From: Methanospirillum sp.
GTDB taxonomy: Archaea; Halobacteriota; Methanomicrobia; Methanomicrobiales; Methanospirillaceae
DNA: 64,000 nucleotides
Direction: 5' to 3'
Assembly: GCA_012728895.1 (NCBI GenBank)
Contig: JAAYEG010000040.1
Span: 38,280-102,279, forward strand
The position numbers and the translations under genes are program-made. Under the pieces are notes generated by a model, which saw only the letters and a program-made list of their open reading frames with translations, was not told the DNA's origin and made no database searches. Each line of letters opens with the position of its first letter. Within the stretch, counting starts at the first letter, position 1. Of this stretch, positions 36,872 to 46,779 are shown piece after piece.

Positions 36872-37963
36872 TCATCCCCCGATCCCGTTCACGACCTCGA
36901 CGATCCGGTCGAGGTCGTCCGGGCCGAGGGCCGGGTGCACCGGGAGCGAGAGGACCCGCCGGGCCAGGTCCGCGGCGGTCGGGCAGGCTCCCGGCGCCGC
37001 CGTGTCCCGGTAGAGCGGCTGCTCGTGGACCGGGATCGGGTAGTGGACCGCGCACCCGACCCCCTGCCCGCGGAGGTGCTCGGCGAGGGCGTCCCGCGCG
37101 AGCGGGCAGCCGTCCCCGACCGTGACCACGTACTGGTGGTAGACGTGGCCCCGTCCCTCGCCGACCGCGGGCGGGACGATCCCGGGCGCATCGAGCCGGG
37201 CCGAGAGAGACGCGGCGTTCTCCTGGCGGCGGCGGTTGAACTCTTCCAGCCTCCGGAGCTGGACGCGCCCGATCGCGCCCCCGATGTCGGTCATCCGGTA
37301 GTTGTAGCCGAGCGAGGTGTGGAGGTACTTCTCGGCCTGCCCGTGGTTGACGAGCCGCCTCAGCCGGCCGGCCAGGGCGTCGTCGTCCGTCGTGACCATG
37401 CCTCCCTCGCCGGTGGTCATGTTCTTGGTCGGGTAGAACGAGAAGCAGCCGGCGGTCCCGAGCGACCCGACCCGCCGCCCGCGCCAGGTTGCGCCGTGGG
37501 CCTGTGCCGCGTCCTCGATCAGGGCCAGGTTCCGCTCCTCGCAGAGATCCGCGGCCGGGCCGACGTCGAACGGCTGGCCGAAGAGGTGGACCCCGATCAC
37601 CGCCCGCGTCGCCGGGCCGACCTGGTCGGGGAGGGTGTCCGGGTCGATCGTGAAGAGGTCCGGGCGGACGTCGGCAAAGACCGGGACGGCCCCGCACATC
37701 GAGACCGCGGTCGCCGTCGCGATGAACGTGAACGAGGGCACGATCACCTCGTCCCCGGGCCCGATCCCGGCCCCAAGGAGGGCGGCGTGGAGCGCGGTGG
37801 TCCCGTTCGAGACCGCGACCGCGTGGGTGACCCCGGCGTGCGCGGCGAACTCCTCCTCGAACGCCGCCACCTCCGGTCCCGAGGCGAGCATGCCCGAGCG
37901 GATCACGCGCCCGGCGGCCTGCACCTCCTCGTCGCCGAGGAGCGGGCGGGCGACCGGGATCAC
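36872..37963 (-). CDS. DegT/DnrJ/EryC1/StrS family sugar aminotransferase
   Basis: [85 protein letters not shown]. Confidence 0.93.
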   Translation of the reverse strand: MIPVARPLLGDEEVQAAGRVIRSGMLASGPEVAAFEEEFAAHAGVTHAVAVSNGTTALHAALLGAGIGPGDEVIVPSFTFIATATAVSMCGAVPVFADVRPDLFTIDPDTLPDQVGPATRAVIGVHLFGQPFDVGPAADLCEERNLALIEDAAQAHGATWRGRRVGSLGTAGCFSFYPTKNMTTGEGGMVTTDDDALAGRLRRLVNHGQAEKYLHTSLGYNYRMTDIGGAIGRVQLRRLEEFNRRRQENAASLSARLDAPGIVPPAVGEGRGHVYHQYVVTVGDGCPLARDALAEHLRGQGVGCAVHYPIPVHEQPLYRDTAAPGACPTAADLARRVLSLPVHPALGPDDLDRIVEVVNGIGG

Positions 37964-38556
37964 GGGCGCACCCCCGGGTCCGGCTTCGACCGGAGCCGCG
38001 CGGGAGCCCCGATCGCGAGCATCCCCGGCGGGACGTCCCGCGTGACGACCGCGCCGGCCGCCACGAGGGCGCCGTTCCCGACCCGGATCCCGGGCAGCAC
38101 GGTCGCGTTCGCCCCGATCGCGGCCCCGTCCTCGATCACGGGGCCGGTGAGCCCGCCGATCCCGGTGGGCGGGTAGCGGTCGTTGGTCAGCACCACGTGC
38201 GGGCCGAGGAAGACGCGGTCCCCGATCACCGTGTTGGTCGGGATGAAGGCCATCGACTGGACCGAGACGTCCGAGCCGATCGTGCAGCAGCCCTCGCAGA
38301 TCGCCCCGGTGCCGAGCGAGACCCGGTCCCCGATCCGGGTCTGCTCGCGGACCAGGACGTTGTGCCCGGTCTGGAAATCGTCGCCGATCTCGACGTCGCA
38401 GTAGATCACCGTGCCCGGGCGGAGGGTCGCGTTCCGGCCGAGGATCACCCCGGGGAAGTCGTCCTCGCCGAGGTGGTCGCGCGACGGGAAACCGAGCGTG
38501 ACCGGTTCGAAGAGGCGGGCGTTCTCCCCGATGCTGTTCCTGCCGAGATAGGTCAT
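37960..38556 (-). CDS. left-handed beta-helix (hexapeptide) sugar acyltransferase
   Basis: Hexapeptide repeats; [72 protein letters not shown]. Confidence 0.9.
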   Translation of the reverse strand: MTYLGRNSIGENARLFEPVTLGFPSRDHLGEDDFPGVILGRNATLRPGTVIYCDVEIGDDFQTGHNVLVREQTRIGDRVSLGTGAICEGCCTIGSDVSVQSMAFIPTNTVIGDRVFLGPHVVLTNDRYPPTGIGGLTGPVIEDGAAIGANATVLPGIRVGNGALVAAGAVVTRDVPPGMLAIGAPARLRSKPDPGVRP

Positions 38557-40298
38557 TCGACGGTCACGCTCTTGGCAAGGTTCCGGGGCTGGTCGACGTC
38601 GCACTCGAGGGCGACCGCGGTGCGGTAGGCGAGCTGCTGGAGCACGACCGAGGTCGCCACCAGCTGGACGAGCTCCGGGCTCTCGGGGATCGGCAGGAAG
38701 ACGTCGACGATGTCGGTCAGCTCCCGGTCGCCCGAGGCGCCGATCCCGATGATCGGCGCCTTCCTCGCCTTCATCTCCTTGATGTTCGAGAGCATGATCG
38801 AGTAGGTGTCGCCGGGCGGGCAGAGCGCGACGACCGGCGTCTGGTCGGAGAGGAGCGCGAAGGGCCCGTGCTTCAGCTCCCCGGCGGCGTACCCCTCGGC
38901 ATGGATGTACGAGATCTCTTTCATCTTCAGCGCTCCCTCGAGCGCGATCGGGTAGAAGAGCCCGCGCCCGACGTAGAAGAGGTGCTCAGCCGGCCTGCAG
39001 ATCTCGACCGCCCGGTCGATGTCGAGCAGGAGCACCTCGCCGATCACCGTGTTCGCCTGTTCCAGCGCCGTCAGGAGCCGGTCGTTCCCCCGCATCAGGT
39101 CGATGAGCCGCATCAGGACCGCGAGCTGGGCCACGAACGACTTGGTCGCCGCGACCGAGATCTCGGGCCCGGCGCGCATGTAGAGGGTATGGTCCGCGAT
39201 CCGGGTCACGGTCGAGCCGAGCACGTTCGTGATCGCGAGAGTCGGGCAGTTGTAGGCGCGCGCCTTCTTCAGGGCCGCCAGGGTGTCGGCGGTCTCGCCC
39301 GACTGGGTGATCACGGTCACGATCCCCTTCAGGGGCGGGGTGAAGTACTTGAACTCCGACCCGAGCTCGGCCCTCACCGGGATCCGGCAGGTCGACTCGC
39401 AGAGGTACTTGAAGACCAGCCCCGCGTGGTACGACGAGCCGCACGCGACGACCGTGATCTCGGGCGGGTGCCGGTAGCGCTCGGGGAGCGACGAGGCCGC
39501 GAACCCGTGGAGCGTGTCGTGGAAGACCCGGGGCTCCTCGTAGATCTCCTTGAGCATGAAGTGCGGGAACCCGCCCTTCTTCACGGTCTCCACGTCCCAG
39601 TCCACGTGCTCGACCCGCCGGCGGACCGGGTGCCCGTGCGAGTAAACCCGCCAGCCCTCGCGGTCGAGCGTGGCCAGGTCCCCGTCCTCGAGGTAGACCA
39701 CCCGCTCGGTGTACCCGAGCAGGGGCGTCACGTCCGAGGCGGCGAAAACCTCCCGGTCGCCGATCCCGAGCACGAGCGGGGAGGAGTCGCGCACCGCGAT
39801 CACCTCTTCGAGCCCCTCGACGGTCACGAGCAGGGCGAACGACCCCTCCAGGCGTGCCACGGTCTTCTCGACCGCCGTCCGCAGGTCGGAGCCGTCGTAG
39901 AACTCCTCGACCAGGTGGGCGACGACCTCGGTGTCGGTCTCGGATCGGAACTCGTGCCCCCGCTCCCGGAGCTCGCGGGTCAGCGCGGCGTAGTTCTCGA
40001 TGATCCCGTTGTGGACCACCGCGATCCGGCCCCTGCAGTCCAGGTGCGGGTGCGCGTTCCGGTCGCTCGGCTCCCCGTGCGTGGCCCACCGCGTGTGCCC
40101 GATCCCGATCGTCCCGTGGAGGCTCCAGGCGTCGGACCCCATCTCCGAGATCTTGCCCTTCCGCTTGAAGACCTCGATCCGGGGGTTGTTCGTGGCGACG
40201 CCGAACGAGTCGTAGCCCCGGTACTCGAGTTTCTGGAGCCCGTCGACGATCACCCGCGCCGCGTTCCGGGAGCCGATGTATCCGACGATCCCGCACAT
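38553..40298 (-). CDS. glmS: glutamine--fructose-6-phosphate aminotransferase
   Basis: [60 protein letters not shown]-terminal [15 protein letters not shown]. Confidence 0.97.
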   Translation of the reverse strand: MCGIVGYIGSRNAARVIVDGLQKLEYRGYDSFGVATNNPRIEVFKRKGKISEMGSDAWSLHGTIGIGHTRWATHGEPSDRNAHPHLDCRGRIAVVHNGIIENYAALTRELRERGHEFRSETDTEVVAHLVEEFYDGSDLRTAVEKTVARLEGSFALLVTVEGLEEVIAVRDSSPLVLGIGDREVFAASDVTPLLGYTERVVYLEDGDLATLDREGWRVYSHGHPVRRRVEHVDWDVETVKKGGFPHFMLKEIYEEPRVFHDTLHGFAASSLPERYRHPPEITVVACGSSYHAGLVFKYLCESTCRIPVRAELGSEFKYFTPPLKGIVTVITQSGETADTLAALKKARAYNCPTLAITNVLGSTVTRIADHTLYMRAGPEISVAATKSFVAQLAVLMRLIDLMRGNDRLLTALEQANTVIGEVLLLDIDRAVEICRPAEHLFYVGRGLFYPIALEGALKMKEISYIHAEGYAAGELKHGPFALLSDQTPVVALCPPGDTYSIMLSNIKEMKARKAPIIGIGASGDRELTDIVDVFLPIPESPELVQLVATSVVLQQLAYRTAVALECDVDQPRNLAKSVTVE

Positions 40299-40299
40299 C

Positions 40300-41457
40300 C
40301 TAGACCACCACCGCCTCGTCGGGGATCACGCCCGTCACGGTGGTGTTCCCGGCGGAGATCGCCGCGTTGTTGCCGACGATGCAGTTCTTGAGGACCGTGA
40401 ACGGGGCCGAGCAGACACGGTCGCCGAGCACGGCCCCGAACGCGGCCTTCTGGTAGCCCCCGTCCCGCTCGAGCACGGCGCCCGTCGTCCAGGTGGCCGT
40501 GTGGTCCTGGAGCCGGCAGGCCTCGCCCACCACCGCGTCGATGATCCGGGAGTGCGAGCCGATCGCCGTGTCGTCCATGATGAGCGAGCGGGCCACGTAG
40601 CTGAGCGGGTCGATCGTCACCCGCGAGCCGATCGAGGTGTTCGGCATGATGACGCAGTTGGGGCAGATCCGGCAGTCTTCGCCGATGATGACCGGCCCGC
40701 GGATGAAGGTGTTCGGGCCGATCTCGGTCCCCTTGCCGACACGGATCAGCCCGTAGAGCTTGGCGGACCGGGAGATCGTCCCGGCCCGGCGGGCCTCGAT
40801 CTGCGGCAGGAGCCGGGCGTTCATCTCGAGGAGGTCCCAGGGGTTGACCGCGTCCAGCCATTCCGATGCCCGGACCGGGACAACGCGCGTCCCGTCCCGG
40901 ATCATCGCCTGGAGCGCGTCCGGCACCTCCTGGTGCTCGGCCGTGTAACGGAGGAACGAGCGGTCGAGCGCGTAGATCCCGGTCGAGACGATCAGGCCGC
41001 TCGGGCTGTCGGGCTTCTCCTTGATCTCGCGGATCAGCCCGTCCTTGGTGACGACAACGCCGAAGTTCGAGGGGTTCGGGTGGTCCGTCACCAGGACCGC
41101 GTTCCGCTCCGCGCGTATCCGCGCGATCGACGCCGCGTCGATGTAGTTGTCCCCGGCGAGCAGCAGGAACCGGTCCCTGATGAACGGCTCGGCGCACATC
41201 AGGGCGTGCCCCGTCCCGAGCTGCTTCTCCTGGACCACGACCCTGACGGGCAGGTCCTGCTCGGTGAGGTAGCGGATCACGTGCTCCTTGCGGTACCCCA
41301 CGACCACGACGATCTCCCTGATCCCGTTTTTGAGCAGCGCGTCGATCACGTACTTGAGGATCGGGGTGTTCGCGACCGGGACGAGGGCCTTCGGCCTCGA
41401 CCGGGTCAGGGGGCGAAGGCGCGTCCCTTCGCCTGCCGCGAGAATGACAGCCTGCAT
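40300..41457 (-). CDS. bifunctional sugar-1-phosphate nucleotidylyltransferase/acetyltransferase (GlmU-like)
   Basis: MQAVILAAGEGTRLRPLTRSRPKALVPVANTPILKYVI, C-terminal hexapeptide repeats. Confidence 0.9.
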   Translation of the reverse strand: MQAVILAAGEGTRLRPLTRSRPKALVPVANTPILKYVIDALLKNGIREIVVVVGYRKEHVIRYLTEQDLPVRVVVQEKQLGTGHALMCAEPFIRDRFLLLAGDNYIDAASIARIRAERNAVLVTDHPNPSNFGVVVTKDGLIREIKEKPDSPSGLIVSTGIYALDRSFLRYTAEHQEVPDALQAMIRDGTRVVPVRASEWLDAVNPWDLLEMNARLLPQIEARRAGTISRSAKLYGLIRVGKGTEIGPNTFIRGPVIIGEDCRICPNCVIMPNTSIGSRVTIDPLSYVARSLIMDDTAIGSHSRIIDAVVGEACRLQDHTATWTTGAVLERDGGYQKAAFGAVLGDRVCSAPFTVLKNCIVGNNAAISAGNTTVTGVIPDEAVVV

Positions 41458-41479
41458 GGATCCACTCCTGTAAGTCTTA

Positions 41480-42679
41480 CTACTGGAACGAGGTCCCCTC
41501 GTCGATCCAGCCCTCGACGAACGAATGGGGGGCGATGTTGACCCCGGGACCGATCACGGTCCCGACGTTGACCGAGCAGTTGATCCCCAGGTTCACCCGG
41601 TCCCCGACGATCGCTCCGAGCTTCTTCTTGCCGGTGCTCATGCCGGCCACCTTCACGGGTGCGTGGTCGTTGCGGAGGTTCGCCACCTTCGAACCCGCCC
41701 CGAAGTTGCACTGGGCCCCGATCACGGAGTCCCCGACGTAGTTGAAATGCGGGATCTTGGTCTCGGGGAGCACGATCGAGTTCTTGATCTCGGTCGCGTG
41801 GCCGATATGGCAGCGATCCCCGATCGAGGTGGACGGCCGGAGGTAGGCGTGCGGCCCGATCTTGCAGCCCTTCCCGATCATGCACGGCCCCTCGATGTAA
41901 GTCCCGGCCATGACGAGGCTCCCCTTCCCGATCGAGACGGTTCCCTTCAGGACGACCCCGTCCTCGACCTCCCCCTCGATCGAGGGCGAGTGGCGGGCGA
42001 GCAGGCGCGCGTTGGCGTCGAGCAGGTCCCAGGGGTAGCCCATGTCGAGCCACCGGTCGAGCATGTGGGAGCGCAGGCGCCTTTCGCGGACGTACTCGGC
42101 GAGGGCGTCGGTCAGCTCCAGCTCCCCGCGGCTCGAGAGGCCGATCCGGTCGATCCGGGCGAAGATCTCCTCGTCGAACTGGTAGACGCCGGCGTTGATC
42201 AGGTCGCCCGCCGGGTCGGGCGACTTCTCCTCGAGCCCGGTGATGAACCCGTCCTCGCAGGTCACGACCCCGAAGTCCTGGGGGTGGTCGGTCCGGTGAA
42301 TCCCCATCACCGGGCCGTCCATCTCCCGGATCGCGGCGATGTCCTCCGGGCCGACGATCATGTCGCCGTTCATCAGCAGGAACGGCCCCGAGACGAGGCC
42401 GGCGCAGGCCTTCACCGCGTCGCCCGTGCCGAGCTGCTGCCGCTGGGTCACGTAGCGGATCCGGCACCCGAACCCTGCCCCGTCGCCGAAGTGCTCGCGG
42501 ATCTCCCGCTCGCCGTAGCCGACCACGAGCACGAAGCGGGTGAAGCCGGCCTCGACCGCGGCAGCGATCAGGTGTTCGAGGATCGGGCGGTTCGCGACCG
42601 GAAGCATCACCTTGGGCCGCGAGGCCGTGAGCGGGCGCATCCGTTTGCCCTCGCCGGCCGCGAGGATCACGCATTGCAT
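41480..42679 (-). CDS. bifunctional sugar-1-phosphate nucleotidylyltransferase/acetyltransferase (GlmU-like), tandem paralog
   Basis: MQCVILAAGEGKRMRPLTASRPKVMLPVANRPILEHLI, C-terminal LbH (GVNIAPHSFVEGWIDEGTSFQ). Confidence 0.9.
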   Translation of the reverse strand: MQCVILAAGEGKRMRPLTASRPKVMLPVANRPILEHLIAAAVEAGFTRFVLVVGYGEREIREHFGDGAGFGCRIRYVTQRQQLGTGDAVKACAGLVSGPFLLMNGDMIVGPEDIAAIREMDGPVMGIHRTDHPQDFGVVTCEDGFITGLEEKSPDPAGDLINAGVYQFDEEIFARIDRIGLSSRGELELTDALAEYVRERRLRSHMLDRWLDMGYPWDLLDANARLLARHSPSIEGEVEDGVVLKGTVSIGKGSLVMAGTYIEGPCMIGKGCKIGPHAYLRPSTSIGDRCHIGHATEIKNSIVLPETKIPHFNYVGDSVIGAQCNFGAGSKVANLRNDHAPVKVAGMSTGKKKLGAIVGDRVNLGINCSVNVGTVIGPGVNIAPHSFVEGWIDEGTSFQ

Positions 42680-42828
42680 CACAGGACTGCCTCCAGGGGC
42701 TGCGCCATCGCACACGGGTCCCCGGCCCCGCCCCGCGGGCCCGGGACTCCGGGCAGGGGGGGACCCTCCGTGCCGTGGCTCATTCGCTGAAGCATTTGTC
42801 CTCACCCGATATGAGGCTTCGTGAGACC

Positions 42829-43434
42829 TCACCGCCCGTACGGGCACCAGTGGGGCAGCTCGAGGAGCGCGGCCGTCCCGGCGGTCGAGGGGCCGACCAT
42901 CAGCACCTCCCGGCAGCCGCAGGCCTCCTCGACGCAGGCCAGCCCCTCCCCGGAGGCGAGCCCGTGGCCGAGCACGACCAGGAGGTCCGCGCGCTCCGCC
43001 TCCTCCACCAGGCGTCCGGCGAGGGCACGCTCGAGCACCGGCGATGCGCCGACCAGGAAGGTGCGGTCACAAGCGGTCTCTGCGGCGAACCGGGCCAGGC
43101 ACTGGGACCGGCAGTCGGGGTTGCAGCTCCTGACGTTCCGGGCGAACCCGAAGAACCCGGCGACCGCGTTGATCACGGCCCCCGCGGCCGAGCGCTCCCG
43201 CTCTCCCTCCAGGGGGGCCCCGAAGAGCATCGAGACCCTGACCCGCGCCTCGACCGGGGCGCCGGTCACGAACTGCGCGGTCCGCCCGCCGAAGGTGGCC
43301 TCGAGCGGGACGCCCCGTTCGAACGGGCAGGTCGGTTCGTCGTGGTTCCGCGAGATCACGACCGTCCCGTCCTCGGTCCCGGTCCCGGCCGTCCGGGCGC
43401 AGAGCGCCTCGGCGGCCCGCGCGAAGAGGTTCAC
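42829..43434 (-). CDS. conserved hypothetical cysteine-rich protein
   Basis: GTG start overlapping stop of cyclase gene; FARNVRSCNPDCRSQCLARFAAETACDRTFLVGASPVLERAL; no family recognised. Confidence 0.65.
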   Translation of the reverse strand: MNLFARAAEALCARTAGTGTEDGTVVISRNHDEPTCPFERGVPLEATFGGRTAQFVTGAPVEARVRVSMLFGAPLEGERERSAAGAVINAVAGFFGFARNVRSCNPDCRSQCLARFAAETACDRTFLVGASPVLERALAGRLVEEAERADLLVVLGHGLASGEGLACVEEACGCREVLMVGPSTAGTAALLELPHWCPYGR

Positions 43435-44033
43435 GCCGTCACCTCGAGCACCACCCGGGCCGGAGCGCCGTCGCCCTTCTCCAGCCGCAGCGGGAGCGCG
43501 ATCAGCCGGTACTCGCCCGGGGGGGCGTTCGAGAGGTCCAAAAGCTCGATCACGGCCCCTCCGGTCCCCAGGAGGGTCCGGTGGACCGAGCCGTCGGAAC
43601 CGCCGGCCTCGATCGAGGGCGCGTCCGTGCCGACGACCCTGATCCCCTGCCCGACCAGGTAGGCGGCGGCCGCCGGCGTGAGCGCCGGGTACGGCGCAAC
43701 GAACCTCGTCCGCCGTGAGAACCAGGTCCTGATGAGGAGACGGGTCGCGCCCGAGACCCGGCCCTCCAGCTCCGCGGGCCCGATCTCGGTCGCCTGCGTC
43801 TCGATCACCCGGCACGGGCCTATCAGCAGGTCGAGCGGGAGCAGGTCCACGGTCCGGCCGTCGAGGAGGTAGTGGTCGGGCGCGTCGATGTGGGTGCCCG
43901 AGTGGGAGCTGACGACCAGGTCGGAGATCAGGTAGCCGTCCCGGGACCGTTTCTCGATCTCCGGCATGGTATCGCCCGGGTAGACGATGCTCCGGGGCGA
44001 GAGGACCCGGGTCGCCTCGATGAACCTCACCAT
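43431..44033 (-). CDS. cyclase family protein (kynurenine formamidase-like metal hydrolase)
   Basis: YPGDTMPEIEKRSRDGYLISDLVVSSHSGTHIDAPDHYL. Confidence 0.88.
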   Translation of the reverse strand: MVRFIEATRVLSPRSIVYPGDTMPEIEKRSRDGYLISDLVVSSHSGTHIDAPDHYLLDGRTVDLLPLDLLIGPCRVIETQATEIGPAELEGRVSGATRLLIRTWFSRRTRFVAPYPALTPAAAAYLVGQGIRVVGTDAPSIEAGGSDGSVHRTLLGTGGAVIELLDLSNAPPGEYRLIALPLRLEKGDGAPARVVLEVTA

Positions 44034-44671
44034 CCGTGCTCTCCTATCAGCGGGACGAACCGGACCGCGCCGGCCGGCTCCTGGACCAGGCGGTCGCCCT
44101 GGCGCCGGACCCGCACCAGTTCCTGGATCTCGCGCCCCCCGACGGGCGCGACGAGCCGCCCGCCGTCGGAGAGCTGCGCGAGGAGCGGTTCAGGGACGAC
44201 CGGGGTGGCCGCCGTGACCAGGATCCCGGCGTAGGGTGCGGAGGCCGGCCACCCCAGCGTCCCGTCGGCGACGTGGACCTCGACGTTCGATGCCCCGACC
44301 CTGGCCAGGTTCGCCCGCGCGACCTCGGCCACCTCAGGCAGCCGTTCGATCGTGATCACGCGCTCGCAGAGGAGCGAGAGGATCGCCGCCTGGTAGCCCG
44401 AGCCCGCCCCGATCTCCAGCACCCGGTCGCGCGGCCCCGGCTCGAGGAGGGCGGTCATCTGCGCGACGATGTAGGGCTGGGAGATCGTCTGGCCCGACCC
44501 GATCGGCAGGGGCATGTCGTCGTAGGCCGCCCGCTCGTACCCGGGGGGGACGAAGAGGTGGCGGGGCACCCCCCGCATCGCGGCGAGCACCCGCTCGTCC
44601 CGGACGCCCCTGGCCAGGATCTGGTGCTCGACCATCGCCTCCCGGGCCAGGGCATACGGATCCCCCGGCAT
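44027..44671 (-). CDS. pcm: protein-L-isoaspartate O-methyltransferase
   Basis: RHLFVPPGYERAAYDDMPLPIGSGQTISQPYIVAQMTALLEPGPRDRVLEIGAGSGYQAAIL. Confidence 0.95.
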   Translation of the reverse strand: MPGDPYALAREAMVEHQILARGVRDERVLAAMRGVPRHLFVPPGYERAAYDDMPLPIGSGQTISQPYIVAQMTALLEPGPRDRVLEIGAGSGYQAAILSLLCERVITIERLPEVAEVARANLARVGASNVEVHVADGTLGWPASAPYAGILVTAATPVVPEPLLAQLSDGGRLVAPVGGREIQELVRVRRQGDRLVQEPAGAVRFVPLIGEHGW

Positions 44672-44673
44672 GC

Positions 44674-45786
44674 CTAGAACCCGGACTCCGCCGCGTCGAT
44701 CGCGTCGTCGATCTGCTGCTGGAGCATCTCGGGCAGCCCCTGGATCTTCACGTCGAGGAACCCCCGGATGATCGTCGCGGTCGCGGTCTCCTCGTCGAGC
44801 CCGCGGGACATCAGGTACTCGACCTCGTCGCGGGCGATCCGGCCGACGGCGGCCTCGTGCGAGAGCTCGGTATCGACCACGGACCCCGCGATCTCGGGGA
44901 TCGCGTGGATCAGCCCGTCCTCCAGGATCAGCCCCTTGCACTCGATGTGCCCGCGGGTGCCGGGGACCTCGCCCCGGATCTGCCCCCGGCTGATGATCGT
45001 GCCGCCGCGCGTGATCGTCCGGCTCACGAGCTCGGCCGAGGTTCCCGGCGCCGCGAGGACCGCGCGGGAGCCCAGGTCGAGGGTCGAGCCCGGGAGGGCG
45101 ACCACGATCGAGGAGAACCGGGCGACGGCGTCGCGCCCCCTCAGGGTCGCGGTGGGGTACATGTCGATGTGCCGCACGGGCTGCATGCAGACGTAGTTCG
45201 AGAGGAAGACGCCGCCCTCCTCGATGATCGTGGCCGATCGCGGGAAGACCGAGATCGACTCGGACCAGTTGTGGATCATGGTCGAGGTGACCCGGGCGTT
45301 CTTCCCGATGTAGGTCTCGGTCACGCCGATGTGCGAGCCCGCCCTCGTCGCGGAGCCCGAGACGCAGCCCGAGATCAGGTGGAGCTCCGCCCCCTCCTCG
45401 GCGATCACGATATTGTGGACGTGCTGGACCTTCGCGTCCGCGAGGTAGAGGCAGGCCTGGAGCGGGTAGACCGCCCGCGCCCCCTTCCTCGCGATGATCA
45501 CGAACCCGCGCTGCACCTCCTGGTCCGCCACGAACGAGGTGTACTTGTCCTGGTCCCGCTTCACGGCCTGCCAGCAGTAGTCCTCGAGCCACGCGTACTT
45601 GCGGAGGGCCTCGGTGATCGGCAGCACCTCGATCCCCTCGGTCGCCGAGTGGGCGTGCCGGATATCCTGGTCCACCTGGAAGAACGAGCCCGACCGCTGG
45701 TCCTCCGCGATGTCGAGCCCGGCGAGCTCGAGCCGGCTCCGGTCCTCGGGGGAGAGGTCGGTGAGTTCTTCTACATTCGCTGGCAT
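44674..45786 (-). CDS. SufB/SufD-family Fe-S cluster assembly scaffold (SmsB-like)
   Basis: DAVARFSSIVVALPGSTLDLGSRAVL; GHIECKGLILEDGLIHAIPEIAGSVVDTELSHEAAVGRIARDEVEYLMSRGLDEE. Confidence 0.9.
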   Translation of the reverse strand: MPANVEELTDLSPEDRSRLELAGLDIAEDQRSGSFFQVDQDIRHAHSATEGIEVLPITEALRKYAWLEDYCWQAVKRDQDKYTSFVADQEVQRGFVIIARKGARAVYPLQACLYLADAKVQHVHNIVIAEEGAELHLISGCVSGSATRAGSHIGVTETYIGKNARVTSTMIHNWSESISVFPRSATIIEEGGVFLSNYVCMQPVRHIDMYPTATLRGRDAVARFSSIVVALPGSTLDLGSRAVLAAPGTSAELVSRTITRGGTIISRGQIRGEVPGTRGHIECKGLILEDGLIHAIPEIAGSVVDTELSHEAAVGRIARDEVEYLMSRGLDEETATATIIRGFLDVKIQGLPEMLQQQIDDAIDAAESGF

Positions 45787-46502
45787 GCGATGCACTCCTG
45801 GTAGCCGTGGGTCTTGATCGACTTGAGGATCTCCCGGGGGTTCCCGTGACACTTGAACATCCCGTCGCAGAGGACGTGCCCCACGTCCGCATCGATGAAA
45901 TCGAGGATGTAGCCCGTGTGGGTGATGATCAGGCCGCTCTTCGACCGCTTCACGATGTGCTGGTCCTTCTCGAGCAGGCGGGCGATCGCGTTCCCGATCA
46001 GCGAGATGTTCTCGATGTCCACCCCCGACTCGGGCTCGTCGAGCATCGTGAACCTCGGTTCCTGGACGAGGAGCTGGAGCACCTCGCTCCGCTTGATCTC
46101 CCCGCCCGAGAAGCCCGCGTTCACGTCCCGCTCGAGAAAGCGGGCCATGTTCAGCTCGTCCGCCAGGGCCGGGATACGCCCGTCCCCGTCACCGGCGGTC
46201 ACCTCGAGGAGCTTGCCGAGCTTGAGGCCGGGTATGGTGGGGGGGCGCTGGTAGAGCATCCCCATCCCCCTCTCGGCCCGCTCGTGCAGCGGCATCCGGG
46301 TCACGTCCTCGCCGTCGAAGACGATCGTCCCCTCGGTCACCACCAGTCCCGAGAAGCCCATGATCGCCCGGAGGAGCGTCGTCTTGCCCGAACCGTTCGG
46401 CCCCATCATGACGTGGGTCTCTCCGTCGGGGATCGTGAGGTTGATGTCGTGGAGGACCTCGCGGTCGCCGACGGCGACGTGCAGGTCTGTGATCTCGAGC
46501 AT
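45771..46502 (-). CDS. sufC: SufC-type ABC ATPase (SmsC-like)
   Basis: MLEITDLHVAVGDREVLHDINLTI; MMGPNGSGKTTLLRAIMG; GFSGGEIKRSEVLQLLVQEPRFTMLDEPESGVDIENI. Confidence 0.93.
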   Translation of the reverse strand: MLEITDLHVAVGDREVLHDINLTIPDGETHVMMGPNGSGKTTLLRAIMGFSGLVVTEGTIVFDGEDVTRMPLHERAERGMGMLYQRPPTIPGLKLGKLLEVTAGDGDGRIPALADELNMARFLERDVNAGFSGGEIKRSEVLQLLVQEPRFTMLDEPESGVDIENISLIGNAIARLLEKDQHIVKRSKSGLIITHTGYILDFIDADVGHVLCDGMFKCHGNPREILKSIKTHGYQECIACQRM

Positions 46503-46611
46503 AGCTCTTCGCGTGATCTTTCGGGCGGCGAGATTATACGGTTGCCGATCCCGTCAACACTTTCACCCCGCGACCGTGCCGGTTAACGGGTGTCCCGGCG
46601 AACCATCGGGC

Positions 46612-46779
46612 ATGGAACGGGAGACATTCCTGAACATCGCGGAGAGGGCGGCCAGGTACCCGAGCGTCCAGCGCCGGGGCCAGCTCGTCCGCCCCCTCTC
46701 CCCGGCCCCCGTGCCGACCACGTTCTTCGCCGGGCTGGCGGCCCGCGCGGAAGCCTACGGAGGGTTCGCCCGGAGGTAA
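46612..46779 (+). CDS. possible small protein (55 aa)
   Basis: MERETFLNIAERAARYPSVQRRGQLVRPLSPAPVPTTFFAGLAARAEAYGGFARR; fills the sufC/transglutaminase-like gap; converges with the 46755 gene by 25 bp. Confidence 0.3.
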   Translation: MERETFLNIAERAARYPSVQRRGQLVRPLSPAPVPTTFFAGLAARAEAYGGFARR

